From Planctomycetota bacterium (GTDB lineage Bacteria; Planctomycetota; Phycisphaerae; UBA1845), in assembly GCA_022561255.1 (NCBI GenBank), contig JADFRO010000123.1, forward strand, positions 1 to 8,026: a stretch of DNA of 8,026 bases, in the 5' to 3' direction. A program made the translations under genes and the position numbers. How positions within the stretch are numbered: position 1 is the stretch's first letter; every line of letters starts with the position of its first letter. Shown here one piece after another: positions 1-6,145 of this stretch. The notes beneath the pieces are model-generated. The model made no database searches, had not been told where the DNA came from, and saw nothing but the letters and a program-made list of their open reading frames with translations.

Positions 1-124
1 CTGTTCCCGGCGGTCGAATCGCAAGGCCGGCGCGATCGTACAATGCGGCAGCTCGGAGCGAAGGGGGCCTTCCCTCTGGTCGCACTGGGTCCGCAAGGTC
101 TTAGCTGTTTCATGGAGTTTAAGG
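1..124 (+). promoter_or_regulatory. lexA upstream region
   Basis: This is the 124 nt before the lexA start. A TACAAT hexamer at 39-44 could be a -10 element, but no convincing -35 hexamer lies 16-18 nt before it. LexA genes are commonly autoregulated, so an operator is expected here, but I cannot identify one with confidence. A loose TTC-N9-GAA arrangement at 4-18 is the only dyad-like candidate and is too weak to call. Two plus-strand frames are open across the region, as is common in GC-rich DNA, so the end of an upstream gene cannot be ruled out. Confidence 0.2.
114..117 (+). promoter_or_regulatory. Shine-Dalgarno site of lexA
   Basis: GGAG at 114-117 lies 7 nt before the ATG at 125. This is standard spacing and supports 125 as the lexA start. 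The ATG is also where the conserved LexA N-terminus would be expected to begin. Confidence 0.6.
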
Positions 125-472
125 ATGCCCCGAGCGAGAAAGACCATCACCGACGAGGCGAGTTGTTTGACGCCGCGCCAGATAGAAATCCTAACGCTGA
201 TCCGAGACGGGCGGCGGGCGAATGGCTATTCCCCGACGTTGCAGGAGCTCGCCGACGAACTCGACATCAGCAAGATCACCGTCTTCGAGCACGTCGAAGC
301 GCTTCTAAAGAAGCGCAAGCTAACACGCCGGTCGAACAAGGCTCGCTCTTTGGCGTTGACCTCATCGGTGCGCCTTCCTGACGATCGGCCGACGCTCCTA
401 CGCGTCGTCGGTCGAATTGCTGCCGGTCGACCGATCGAGGCGGTCGAGTCGGCCGAGACGATCGACTTGTAG
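125..472 (+). CDS. lexA: LexA N-terminal fragment: DNA-binding domain plus cleavage loop
   Basis: This is the part that is translated if TAG 470-472 terminates, giving 115 aa. Residues about 15-75 form the LexA winged helix-turn-helix: LTPRQIEILTLI is helix 1, SPTLQELADEL with ISKITVFEHVEALL is the helix-turn-helix, and KLTRRSNKARSLALT is the wing. Residues 95-104 (VGRIAAGRPI) hold the Ala-Gly autocleavage site. The fragment lacks the protease and dimerisation domain. It resembles the N-terminal product that LexA self-cleavage releases, which in E. coli binds operators poorly and is degraded. If this is all the cell makes, I infer weak repression and a partly constitutive SOS response. The start ATG has GGAG 7 nt upstream. 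Confidence 0.8.
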   Translation: MPRARKTITDEASCLTPRQIEILTLIRDGRRANGYSPTLQELADELDISKITVFEHVEALLKKRKLTRRSNKARSLALTSSVRLPDDRPTLLRVVGRIAAGRPIEAVESAETIDL

Positions 473-496
473 GAGCTGTTTTCAAGTCGTCACCCC

Positions 497-760
497 GTGG
501 CTGTACTTGAGGTTCAGGGCGACAGCATGATCGACGAGCACATTCGCGACGGCGATCTCGTGGTCTACGAGCAGCGATCCAACCCCCGCAACGGTGATAC
601 CGTCGTTGCGCTTCTGGATGGAGAGGAAGCGACGCTCAAGAAGTTCTTTCGCGAGAAAAACCGCATACGACTCCAGCCGGCGAATCCGAAATACCGCCCG
701 ATCTACACACGCGACGTGGAGATCCAGGGCGTCGTAATCGGTGTAATGCGCCGCTACTAA
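497..760 (+). CDS. lexA: LexA C-terminal fragment: S24 autoprotease domain
   Basis: This is the continuation of the lexA frame after the TAG, shown from the first in-frame start-like codon (GTG 497); conserved coding actually resumes at 473. It is an S24-type LexA/UmuD peptidase fold. The QGDSM motif carries the nucleophilic Ser (134 in full-length numbering). IRDGDLVVYEQ is the conserved strand after it, and ATLKKFF carries the general-base Lys172. PANPKYRPI and VIGVMRRY are typical of the C-terminal end. No Shine-Dalgarno site lies at proper distance from GTG 497: an AGGAG at 471-475 is 21 nt away. Independent translation is therefore doubtful. The piece is more likely made, if at all, by readthrough. 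The stop is TAA at 758-760. Confidence 0.7.
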   Translation: MAVLEVQGDSMIDEHIRDGDLVVYEQRSNPRNGDTVVALLDGEEATLKKFFREKNRIRLQPANPKYRPIYTRDVEIQGVVIGVMRRY

Positions 761-778
761 ATCCCAAGTGGGGTGTCG

Positions 779-801
779 CGCTTGCGAGCAGCTCGCGAGC
801 G
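779..801 (+). terminator. hairpin 18 nt after lexA, possible terminator
   Basis: The arms 779-788 and 792-801 pair over 10 bp with one G-U pair and a CAG loop. The right part contains the perfect palindrome GCTCGCGAGC (791-800). Its place just after the lexA stop and before the next gene suits a transcript end. No run of T follows, so it is not a canonical intrinsic terminator. It could instead be an operator-like dyad for the next gene. Confidence 0.35.
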
Positions 802-846
802 GACTAGGCTCGCATCCTCTCGATTGTGAGACGGAGGATTGCGCCG

Positions 847-2196
847 TTGGATCTGCTGGGGGTTGGTCGTCTTCCTTTTCTAAGCCGGCGCAGCTACAAA
901 AACGAATTTCAGCACTTACTGGCGTGGAGCGTCTTCGCCGGCGTGGTGGAGGGGCAATTCGCCAGCCTTGTGATGGCGCGGACCTTTCACGGCGGCGACT
1001 TACTTATCGCCCTGTCGACAGCCACACCGTTCGCGGCAAACCTAGCGAGTCTTGCCTGGGGCTTTTTGTGCACTGGTCGACCGAAAATCCGGCTGGCTAC
1101 ACGGTTCGCTGCGGGAGCGGTCCTTTGCGTCGGATGCATTGGAGCCGTCCCCAATACGCCTGGGGGGGCGGTCTGCTTTCTGCTCCAGATCGCCGCTGCC
1201 CAAGCTTTGCTGGCGGGTGTCGTTACCGTGCGATCGGCGATCTGGCGGTCGAACTATCCGGTCGAGTTGCGTGGTCAGATCGCCGCTCGCCTTCAATCCG
1301 TTCGTGCGATCATCGCGGTTGTCACCGTTCAGACGGCCTCGGCTCTCTGCGACGGCGATGGTAATGCGTACCGATACGTTTTTCCCATTGCCGCTGTCTT
1401 CGGTGTCGTCGGGATTCGTTTGCTCGCGCGGATTCACATTCGAGGGGAGCGAAGCGAACTGCGTCGGGTTGTCACCGGCAGCGGGGCGACGGGGACGGTA
1501 CGTCGCTTACACCTAGGCGCGGTACTTTCACCGGTTCGCGCAATCGGCGAGATGATTCGCGTGCTTCGTGCGGACCGTCGCTTCGCGCGATATCAAGTCG
1601 CCCAATTGTTCCACGGCGTTTCGAATCTGCTGACCCTGCCGATCATCGTGTTGGTTGTCACGCGGGAATTGCCGGGTGGGGATCGGTGGGGGTTCTGGAT
1701 GAGCGGAGGTTTGATCGTTGGCTTGCCGGCGCTCATGCTGCTGGGGACACTGAGTCGGTGGGGCCGCCTGTTCGACTCGCTGGGCGTTTTGCGGTTTCGA
1801 GTTGTGAACGTGAGTTGTTGGGTGGTCGGGCTCTTATTGGGGATGTTTGGTACACTTATGGCGGTGGGTGAGCACCGGTCGCACCCGAAGTATTTTCTTG
1901 CGGCTGTCGTGTTGTTCATGTGCCGCGGCCTCCTATACGGCTTGGCGCAAGCGGGGGGTAAGCTCGCGTGGAACCTGGGCCATCTTCATTTCGCACAAGC
2001 CGATCAGGCTGAGATTTACATGGGAATCCACGTTTTCCTGACGGGTGTGCGAGGCGTGATCGCGCCGTTAGCCGGCATGCTGCTGTGGCGAACGATCGGC
2101 TGGCCGGTCTGGCTGATCGCCATTGGGTTCGCCCTGGCAAGTTTGACGCTCTACGCGATGCTCGCGCGTGAAGAGCGATCGAGACTTGGGTCTTAA
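847..2196 (+). CDS. MFS-like 12-helix membrane protein
   Basis: This is an integral membrane protein of about 449 aa, with roughly 12 hydrophobic segments in two sets of six. It begins with FQHLLAWSVFAGVVEG and ends with a helix near PVWLIAIGFALASLTLYAML. A longer, more polar stretch (about residues 205-240) lies between the sixth and seventh segments, as in major facilitator transporters. The substrate cannot be told: I see no motif for sugar, drug or nucleoside transport. I chose TTG 847 as the start because GGAGG at 833-837 sits 9 nt before it. GTG 826 is the in-frame alternative, would add 7 residues (456 aa) and has no good ribosome site. The gene lies 86 nt after lexA, beyond a hairpin, so co-transcription with lexA is uncertain. 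It converges on the deaminase gene. The stop is TAA. Confidence 0.75.
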   Translation: MDLLGVGRLPFLSRRSYKNEFQHLLAWSVFAGVVEGQFASLVMARTFHGGDLLIALSTATPFAANLASLAWGFLCTGRPKIRLATRFAAGAVLCVGCIGAVPNTPGGAVCFLLQIAAAQALLAGVVTVRSAIWRSNYPVELRGQIAARLQSVRAIIAVVTVQTASALCDGDGNAYRYVFPIAAVFGVVGIRLLARIHIRGERSELRRVVTGSGATGTVRRLHLGAVLSPVRAIGEMIRVLRADRRFARYQVAQLFHGVSNLLTLPIIVLVVTRELPGGDRWGFWMSGGLIVGLPALMLLGTLSRWGRLFDSLGVLRFRVVNVSCWVVGLLLGMFGTLMAVGEHRSHPKYFLAAVVLFMCRGLLYGLAQAGGKLAWNLGHLHFAQADQAEIYMGIHVFLTGVRGVIAPLAGMLLWRTIGWPVWLIAIGFALASLTLYAMLAREERSRLGS

Positions 2197-2223
2197 GAGG
2201 CGACTCGCAAGGGTCGTAGTGTT

Positions 2224-2240
2224 ACGCGGTCGCGCCGCGT
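2224..2240. terminator. GC hairpin between convergent genes
   Basis: ACGCGG (2224-2229) pairs with CCGCGT (2235-2240) around a 5-nt loop, extendable by a T-G pair. It sits in the 45-nt gap between the MFS-like stop and the deaminase stop, where a two-way terminator would be expected. No T tract is present on either side, so termination is inferred from position and not proven by sequence. Confidence 0.35.
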
Positions 2241-2241
2241 G

Positions 2242-3480
2242 CTACGGATCGCCGTCTTTCTCCGCGACGCCGCTGATGTACACGGTTGCGGGTTGATTCT
2301 GAAGTTCAAATATCATGTCCCAGTTTTCATTCCGCCCGGAGGGTGGGAGTGGTATGACGGCCAAATCCGCGGCCTTGCCGATCTCGATCGATCCGGTGGC
2401 ATGGGCACACTCTAATGCACGGGCGCCGGCGATCGTTCCCATCGCCAGAAGCGTATCAGGCGCGACATCGGGTCGCTGGCGGCGCAGGTGGCGGAGCTCG
2501 TCGAGGATCGAAAGCGAAGGGTTGGAGGCGAGGCTGTCGGTCCCGATACAGACGTTGATCCCTGCGGCGAGCATGTCGGTGAATCGATGTTTTTCATGTG
2601 CGAACGCAGCGTGCGTACGCGGGCAATAGGCCACGCTCGCACCGCTTCGAGCGATTTTGCTGATCTGCGAGTCGCTAAGGTAGTTGGCGTGTGCGAGCAG
2701 CGTGCGAGAGCCTAGAAGTCCGTTGGCCCGAATCAGCTCCAGTGGATCGCATCGCGTGGCCGGTACCCAAGCGTCCCAGACGTCGATCGATCGGAGAAAG
2801 TCAGCCAGCGGTCCCGTGCCGCTTCTTGTGAACTCGTCCTCGCTTCGAGACTCGCAAAGGTGGATGGAGAGTGGTCCGTCGATTCTTTGAGCGGCACGCG
2901 CGCACGCGCGCATAGCCTCGGGCTCGACCGTGTAAGGCGCGTGAGGCGAAATGCCAATGCGGAGCCGCTCGGTCTGCGCTGTTAGCGATGCGGCGGCTTC
3001 GAGTCGGTCGCGCAGCAAGTTCCGACGACGCCCAACGGCGATGACCTCGCCGAACGAGACGGCGCGCAGCGGCGATTGAGCCAGCGGCGTTCGCGTCCAG
3101 GCAGGCAGGTGGGTGATGTCGCCGATTGTCGTGACGCCGGCGGCGAGCGATTTACAAACGCCTGCGCGGACGGCGTCGACGGTACTCTCCTGCGTCGGTG
3201 GTGCTTCGCTTAGAACGTTGCCAAGCCGCAAGAGCCAACCCGCGAAGTCCGGGGTCGGCGGCACGCGCCCGGCTAACATCGATAGTTCGAGATGCGCGTG
3301 GGCGTTGACGAAACCCGGACAAATCACTGCGTCGGCGAAGTCACGGTCGGCGGGATCAGGCGGGGCGGAAACGTCACGGGCACGACCGACGGCCACAATG
3401 CAACCGTCACGAACTTCGACGGCTCCGTCTTCGATGACGGGGTAGCCGACAGGGGCGACGAATCGACTCTTAAGAATCAT
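2242..3480 (-). CDS. amidohydrolase-family deaminase (MTA/SAH or aminodeoxyfutalosine deaminase-like)
   Basis: This is a cytosolic metal-dependent hydrolase of 412 aa in the TRZ/ATZ/MtaD branch of the amidohydrolase superfamily. All metal and catalytic positions of an active TIM-barrel deaminase are visible: HAH at 61-63, H180 in SPHAPY, HLCES at 207-211 (H207, E210), H264 in LLAHANY, and D315 in GTDSLASN. CPRTH at 286-290 and SLSILDELR at 322-330 are also family-like. The reaction is probably hydrolytic deamination of an adenine- or guanine-type ring. Candidates are methylthioadenosine/adenosylhomocysteine salvage or the aminodeoxyfutalosine step of menaquinone synthesis; the sequence alone does not decide. 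The start is ATG 3480, whose ATGA overlaps the stop of the upstream acetyltransferase gene. A longer frame back to 3555 adds 25 Arg-rich residues inside that gene and is unlikely. The stop is TAG. It is the last gene of the gatC operon. Confidence 0.8.
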   Translation of the reverse strand: MILKSRFVAPVGYPVIEDGAVEVRDGCIVAVGRARDVSAPPDPADRDFADAVICPGFVNAHAHLELSMLAGRVPPTPDFAGWLLRLGNVLSEAPPTQESTVDAVRAGVCKSLAAGVTTIGDITHLPAWTRTPLAQSPLRAVSFGEVIAVGRRRNLLRDRLEAAASLTAQTERLRIGISPHAPYTVEPEAMRACARAAQRIDGPLSIHLCESRSEDEFTRSGTGPLADFLRSIDVWDAWVPATRCDPLELIRANGLLGSRTLLAHANYLSDSQISKIARSGASVAYCPRTHAAFAHEKHRFTDMLAAGINVCIGTDSLASNPSLSILDELRHLRRQRPDVAPDTLLAMGTIAGARALECAHATGSIEIGKAADLAVIPLPPSGRNENWDMIFELQNQPATVYISGVAEKDGDP

Positions 3481-4265
3481 GACGGTCGTTGTGGGTTGTG
3501 CAACTCGAATTCGACGAACTCTCCATCGACAACAAACCCGGCCTGCTCGAACCACCGACGCCGCGTCACATCGTCACGATCGATTTGGACAAGTACGCTG
3601 CGCAGCGTCAAACGCTTGGCGAGAGCGAGGACGTGAGCCAGCAGCGTGCGTGCGACGGCATCCTGCTGCGGGCTCTGTTCGACGCAAAGATCGATCACGC
3701 GGCCGAAGTCGCCGACTTGATAGAGTCCGCCCCGCCCGAGTGCCCTTTTTTGTGAGACTGCAACAAACATGTCGAGCTGGGAGTCGTCGAGCCGGTCGTT
3801 TTGCGCGGAAGCGAGAACGCCTGGCGGGCCTTGGTCGTGGCCGGTGCCAAAGTCAAGGAATGACTGCACGTAGATCGGTCGCATCGCGCGCGCGGGAAGG
3901 ACGCGCAGGTTGGGCTCGGGCTCTGTCGGAACCCACTCGGTCAGGGTCATCGCGGTAAGCGGGCGCGCTTGAAACCCTCGTTCGGCGAGAAAGTCCCGGA
4001 GCGGTTCGACCGGTGTATCAAGCGCGGGCGCCCAGCGATGACAAGTCAGGTTGCGTGCGTCGAACCACGCCTTTGCTTGTTGAAAGGCTTGAGAAACCGA
4101 GCCACCGTCGTTAAGAACGACCTCGCGGAACTGGTTGACCTCGGGCAAGTCGCCGAAACGCTCGCTGTAAAATGCGATCCCGGTATCGAGCGTCTGCTTT
4201 TCGCAGAGCTGGCTGCAATAGGCCTGAGTCGATCGCAGGAGTGATCCGATCGTTGAGCTCTGCAT
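3477..4265 (-). CDS. GNAT-family N-acetyltransferase-like protein
   Basis: A 262-aa protein whose C-terminal half (about 120-255) has the GNAT pattern. A beta strand GRGGLYQVGDFGRVIDL (178-193) leads into QSPQQDAVARTLLAHVLALA, the place of the acetyl-CoA pyrophosphate loop and helix. A later strand SVLVQIDRDD is followed by RRWFEQAGF, the usual family end motif. The loop reads QQDAVAR instead of the common Q/R-x-x-G-x-G/A, so cofactor binding may be altered. The N-terminal 115 residues are less clear and could be a degenerate second GNAT-like or substrate domain. No substrate can be named. ATG 4265 is chosen because AGGAG (4276-4272) lies 6 nt before it. TTG 4271 is in frame but too close to that site. 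The gene begins 9 nt after gatA, and the gatA stop codon lies within its ribosome site. Its stop overlaps the deaminase start by 4 nt. Confidence 0.7.
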   Translation of the reverse strand: MQSSTIGSLLRSTQAYCSQLCEKQTLDTGIAFYSERFGDLPEVNQFREVVLNDGGSVSQAFQQAKAWFDARNLTCHRWAPALDTPVEPLRDFLAERGFQARPLTAMTLTEWVPTEPEPNLRVLPARAMRPIYVQSFLDFGTGHDQGPPGVLASAQNDRLDDSQLDMFVAVSQKRALGRGGLYQVGDFGRVIDLCVEQSPQQDAVARTLLAHVLALAKRLTLRSVLVQIDRDDVTRRRWFEQAGFVVDGEFVEFELHNPQRPS

Positions 4266-4271
4266 CCGCAA

Positions 4272-4277
4272 CTCCTA
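4272..4277 (-). promoter_or_regulatory. Shine-Dalgarno site of the GNAT gene, overlapping the gatA stop
   Basis: On the minus strand the hexamer TAGGAG combines the gatA TAG stop (4277-4275) with an AGGAG ribosome site, 6 nt before ATG 4265. This arrangement indicates translational coupling between gatA and the acetyltransferase gene, and it fixes the latter's start. Confidence 0.6.
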
Positions 4278-5744
4278 GTTGGCGCTTGCGCACGGCGGCG
4301 CAGCGGTGTGATGACTCGTAGCGGATTGATACTGATGAGCTATGCTGAGCAACCGTTGCTCTTGGAAAGCGGGGCCCACGAACTGCAAACCGATGGGCAG
4401 TCCGTTGGAATCGACGCCGCAAGGAACGCTGACGGCACAGTGTCCGGTAAGGTTGGCGGTGATGGTGTAGACGTCACTGAGATACATCGCCAACGGGTCG
4501 TCCGTTTTATCTCCGAGGCGAAAGGCCGTCGTCGGTGTGACGGGCGATGCGATCACGTCGACCTTGTCGAACGCGCGGTCAAAGTCGTTGCGAATTAACG
4601 TTCGGACTTTCAGAGCTTTGAGATAGTACGCGTCGTAGTACCCCGTCGACAGGGCGAAGGTGCCCAGCATAATACGGCGCTGCGTTTCGGGTCCGAGCGC
4701 TTCGCCGCGCGAGCGTTCATAAAGGTCGGCGATGTTCGTCGGGGTGGGCGTACGCCGACCGTAGTGGACGCCGTCGAAGCGGGCGAGGTTGCTGGAACAC
4801 TCAGCCGTTGCGACGAGATAGTAGCACGCCAGGCCATACTTTACGTGCGGAAGGTCGACGGGAACGATTTCCGCGCCGTTGCTCGCAAGTGTCTCGATCG
4901 CCCGGTTCACGGCACTTTCAACCTCGGGATGAAGACCGTCGCCGAAATCACGGGAGCATACGCCGACGCGAATAGGCCTAGAGGTTTTCTCCAAGCCTTT
5001 CAGATAGTCTGGAACTTCCAGGTCAACGCATGTGGAATCACGAGGGTCGTGGCCGGCGATGACCTTTAGCAGCAAGGCCGTGTCACGCACGTCGCGTGTG
5101 ATGGGACCGACTTGGTCCAGGCTGCTGCTGAAGGCGACGAGTCCGTACCGTGACACGCGCCCGTAGCTAGGCTTCAATCCCACGACGCCGCAAAACGACG
5201 CGGGCTGTCGTGTGGAACCGCCGGTATCACTCCCCAATGCGCCGGGGACCAGACGGGCGGCGACAGCGGCAGCGGATCCTCCGGAAGATCCGCCAGCCAC
5301 GCGGCTTCCGTCCCACGGGTTGGTCGTGGCGAAGAAGGCGCTGTTCTCCGTACTGCTGCCCATCGCGAATTCGTCGAGGTTGGTCTTGCCGACGATGATC
5401 GCACCGGCCTGTTGAAGGCGGTCGACGGCGTGGGCGTTGTATTGGGATTGGAACGATTCGAGCATTCGTGAGCCACAGGTAGTGCAGCCGAAAGTGGTAC
5501 AGAGGTTGTCCTTCACCGCGATGGGAACGCCTGCGAGCGGGCCTAAGGCGTCTCCGCGTTTGAGGGCGCCGTCGACGCGATCAGCCTCGGTAAGCGCTCG
5601 TTCGCCGTCGACGCTGAGGAAGGCGTGGAGCTTCTGATCAATCGCTTCGATACGCGCGAGGCACGCCGTTACGACTTCGCGCGCCGAACAAGCACCGCCT
5701 CGAACGGCGTTCACCGTTTCCACGATTGTTCCTGTGAGCGTCAC
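4275..5744 (-). CDS. gatA: Asp-tRNA(Asn)/Glu-tRNA(Gln) amidotransferase subunit A
   Basis: GatA is the glutaminase subunit of GatCAB. It hydrolyses glutamine and sends the ammonia to GatB, which amidates Glu-tRNA(Gln) and/or Asp-tRNA(Asn) in the cytoplasm. The 489-aa length is normal. The amidase-signature triad is complete: Lys78 in PIAVKDN, cis-Ser153 in the GGSSGGS segment (151-157), and nucleophile Ser177 in GSDTGGSTRQPA. FCGVVGLKPSYGRVSRYG and SSSLDQVGP follow as in the family. The start is GTG 5744, 3 nt after the gatC TAG stop, so translation is probably coupled to gatC. AGTGGA just upstream is a weak ribosome site. The stop is TAG, at a length normal for the family. gatB is not in the window, which is common because gat genes are often scattered. 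Confidence 0.95.
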   Translation of the reverse strand: MTLTGTIVETVNAVRGGACSAREVVTACLARIEAIDQKLHAFLSVDGERALTEADRVDGALKRGDALGPLAGVPIAVKDNLCTTFGCTTCGSRMLESFQSQYNAHAVDRLQQAGAIIVGKTNLDEFAMGSSTENSAFFATTNPWDGSRVAGGSSGGSAAAVAARLVPGALGSDTGGSTRQPASFCGVVGLKPSYGRVSRYGLVAFSSSLDQVGPITRDVRDTALLLKVIAGHDPRDSTCVDLEVPDYLKGLEKTSRPIRVGVCSRDFGDGLHPEVESAVNRAIETLASNGAEIVPVDLPHVKYGLACYYLVATAECSSNLARFDGVHYGRRTPTPTNIADLYERSRGEALGPETQRRIMLGTFALSTGYYDAYYLKALKVRTLIRNDFDRAFDKVDVIASPVTPTTAFRLGDKTDDPLAMYLSDVYTITANLTGHCAVSVPCGVDSNGLPIGLQFVGPAFQEQRLLSIAHQYQSATSHHTAAPPCASAN

Positions 5745-5747
5745 GGG

Positions 5748-6053
5748 CTATCCACTTCCCTGGCCGAGAACCCTTGGGACTTGGAAGAATCCGTTCTGCC
5801 GCTGGGGTGCTTGGGAGAGAGCGGCGTCGGCGGTCCAGGATTTCCCGACGGAATCCTCGCGAAAGACGTTGGTGATCTCAAGAGGATGAGCGGTTGGTTC
5901 GACGTCGTCGGTGTTCAGCTCATTCAGCAGGTCAACGTAGGCGAGGATGCGGCTTAGTTGCTCGCGAACGTCGGCGAGGTCGTCGTCTGAAAGCTTCAGG
6001 CGAGCTAGATGCGCAACGTGTCGCACGGTTTGCTCGTCGAGGATTTCTTTCAT
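5748..6053 (-). CDS. gatC: Asp-tRNA(Asn)/Glu-tRNA(Gln) amidotransferase subunit C
   Basis: GatC is the small subunit that wraps around the GatA-GatB interface and stabilises the complex. This one has 101 aa, the usual size. Family marks are VRHVAHLARLKLS near the N-terminus, ILAYVDLLNELNTDDVEPTAHP in the middle, a VFREDSV segment, and QNGFFQVPRVL at the end. The start ATG 6053 matches where the family begins. A longer in-frame extension to 6257 would add 68 residues (mostly Arg- and Cys-rich) and overlap the DUF423 gene, so it is rejected. No clear Shine-Dalgarno site precedes the ATG. The stop is TAG, just before gatA. It is probably the first gene of a four-gene operon: gatC, gatA, acetyltransferase, deaminase. 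Confidence 0.92.
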   Translation of the reverse strand: MKEILDEQTVRHVAHLARLKLSDDDLADVREQLSRILAYVDLLNELNTDDVEPTAHPLEITNVFREDSVGKSWTADAALSQAPQRQNGFFQVPRVLGQGSG

Positions 6054-6145
6054 GGCAGAAGGTTCATTGCGGGCGCTAGAGCGCGAGAAACACGAAACAT
6101 TCCTGTTACGCTCCGCACGGCACGTTAACGGATTGTCGAGGTGGG
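6054..6145 (-). promoter_or_regulatory. gap before gatC, possible operon promoter region
   Basis: About 91 nt separate the DUF423 stop from the gatC start. It is the only sizeable gap among the six minus-strand genes, so a promoter for the gat operon may lie here. I see no convincing -35/-10 pair. The inverted repeat GCGCTAGAGCGC near 6074-6085 (two 5-nt arms, 2-nt centre) is the only dyad of note. Its centre is too small for a hairpin loop, but it could be a protein site. Confidence 0.2.

Larger units (their letters stand above)
125..760 (+). pseudogene. lexA: lexA, SOS repressor, interrupted by an in-frame TAG
   Basis: Read as one frame, 125-760 encodes a full-length LexA of 211 positions (E. 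coli LexA is 202). It is broken only by TAG at 470-472, codon 116. LexA represses DNA-damage genes and, on contact with RecA filaments, cuts itself to release repression. All expected parts are visible: winged helix (about 15-75), cleavage dipeptide Ala100-Gly101, catalytic Ser134 in QGDSM and Lys172 in ATLKK. The Ala-to-Ser distance (34) and Ser-to-Lys distance (38) nearly match E. coli (35 and 37), so nothing is missing except the residue at the TAG. There is no frameshift and no decay elsewhere. This means the nonsense change is very recent, is a sequence error, or is tolerated by readthrough or by split expression. I label it pseudogene only in the formal sense of a disrupted frame. Confidence 0.75.

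Noticed and set aside
4..18. Possible SOS box (TTC-N9-GAA) upstream of lexA
   Set aside because: Three-base half-sites are expected by chance, and I know no matching operator well enough to call it.
43..381. Open frame of 112 codons overlapping lexA
   Set aside because: It is out of frame with the clearly conserved LexA winged helix, has no family-like sequence and no ribosome site. It is a GC-driven shadow.
470..472. TAG as a reassigned sense codon or pyrrolysine site
   Set aside because: Three other genes in the window use TAG as their natural stop, and LexA has no known pyrrolysine. Readthrough remains possible but reassignment is not supported.
768..1364. 198-codon plus-strand frame overlapping the MFS-like gene
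   Set aside because: Its translation is Arg/Ser/Gly-rich with no hydrophobic segments, and it lies in another frame of a clear membrane protein gene.
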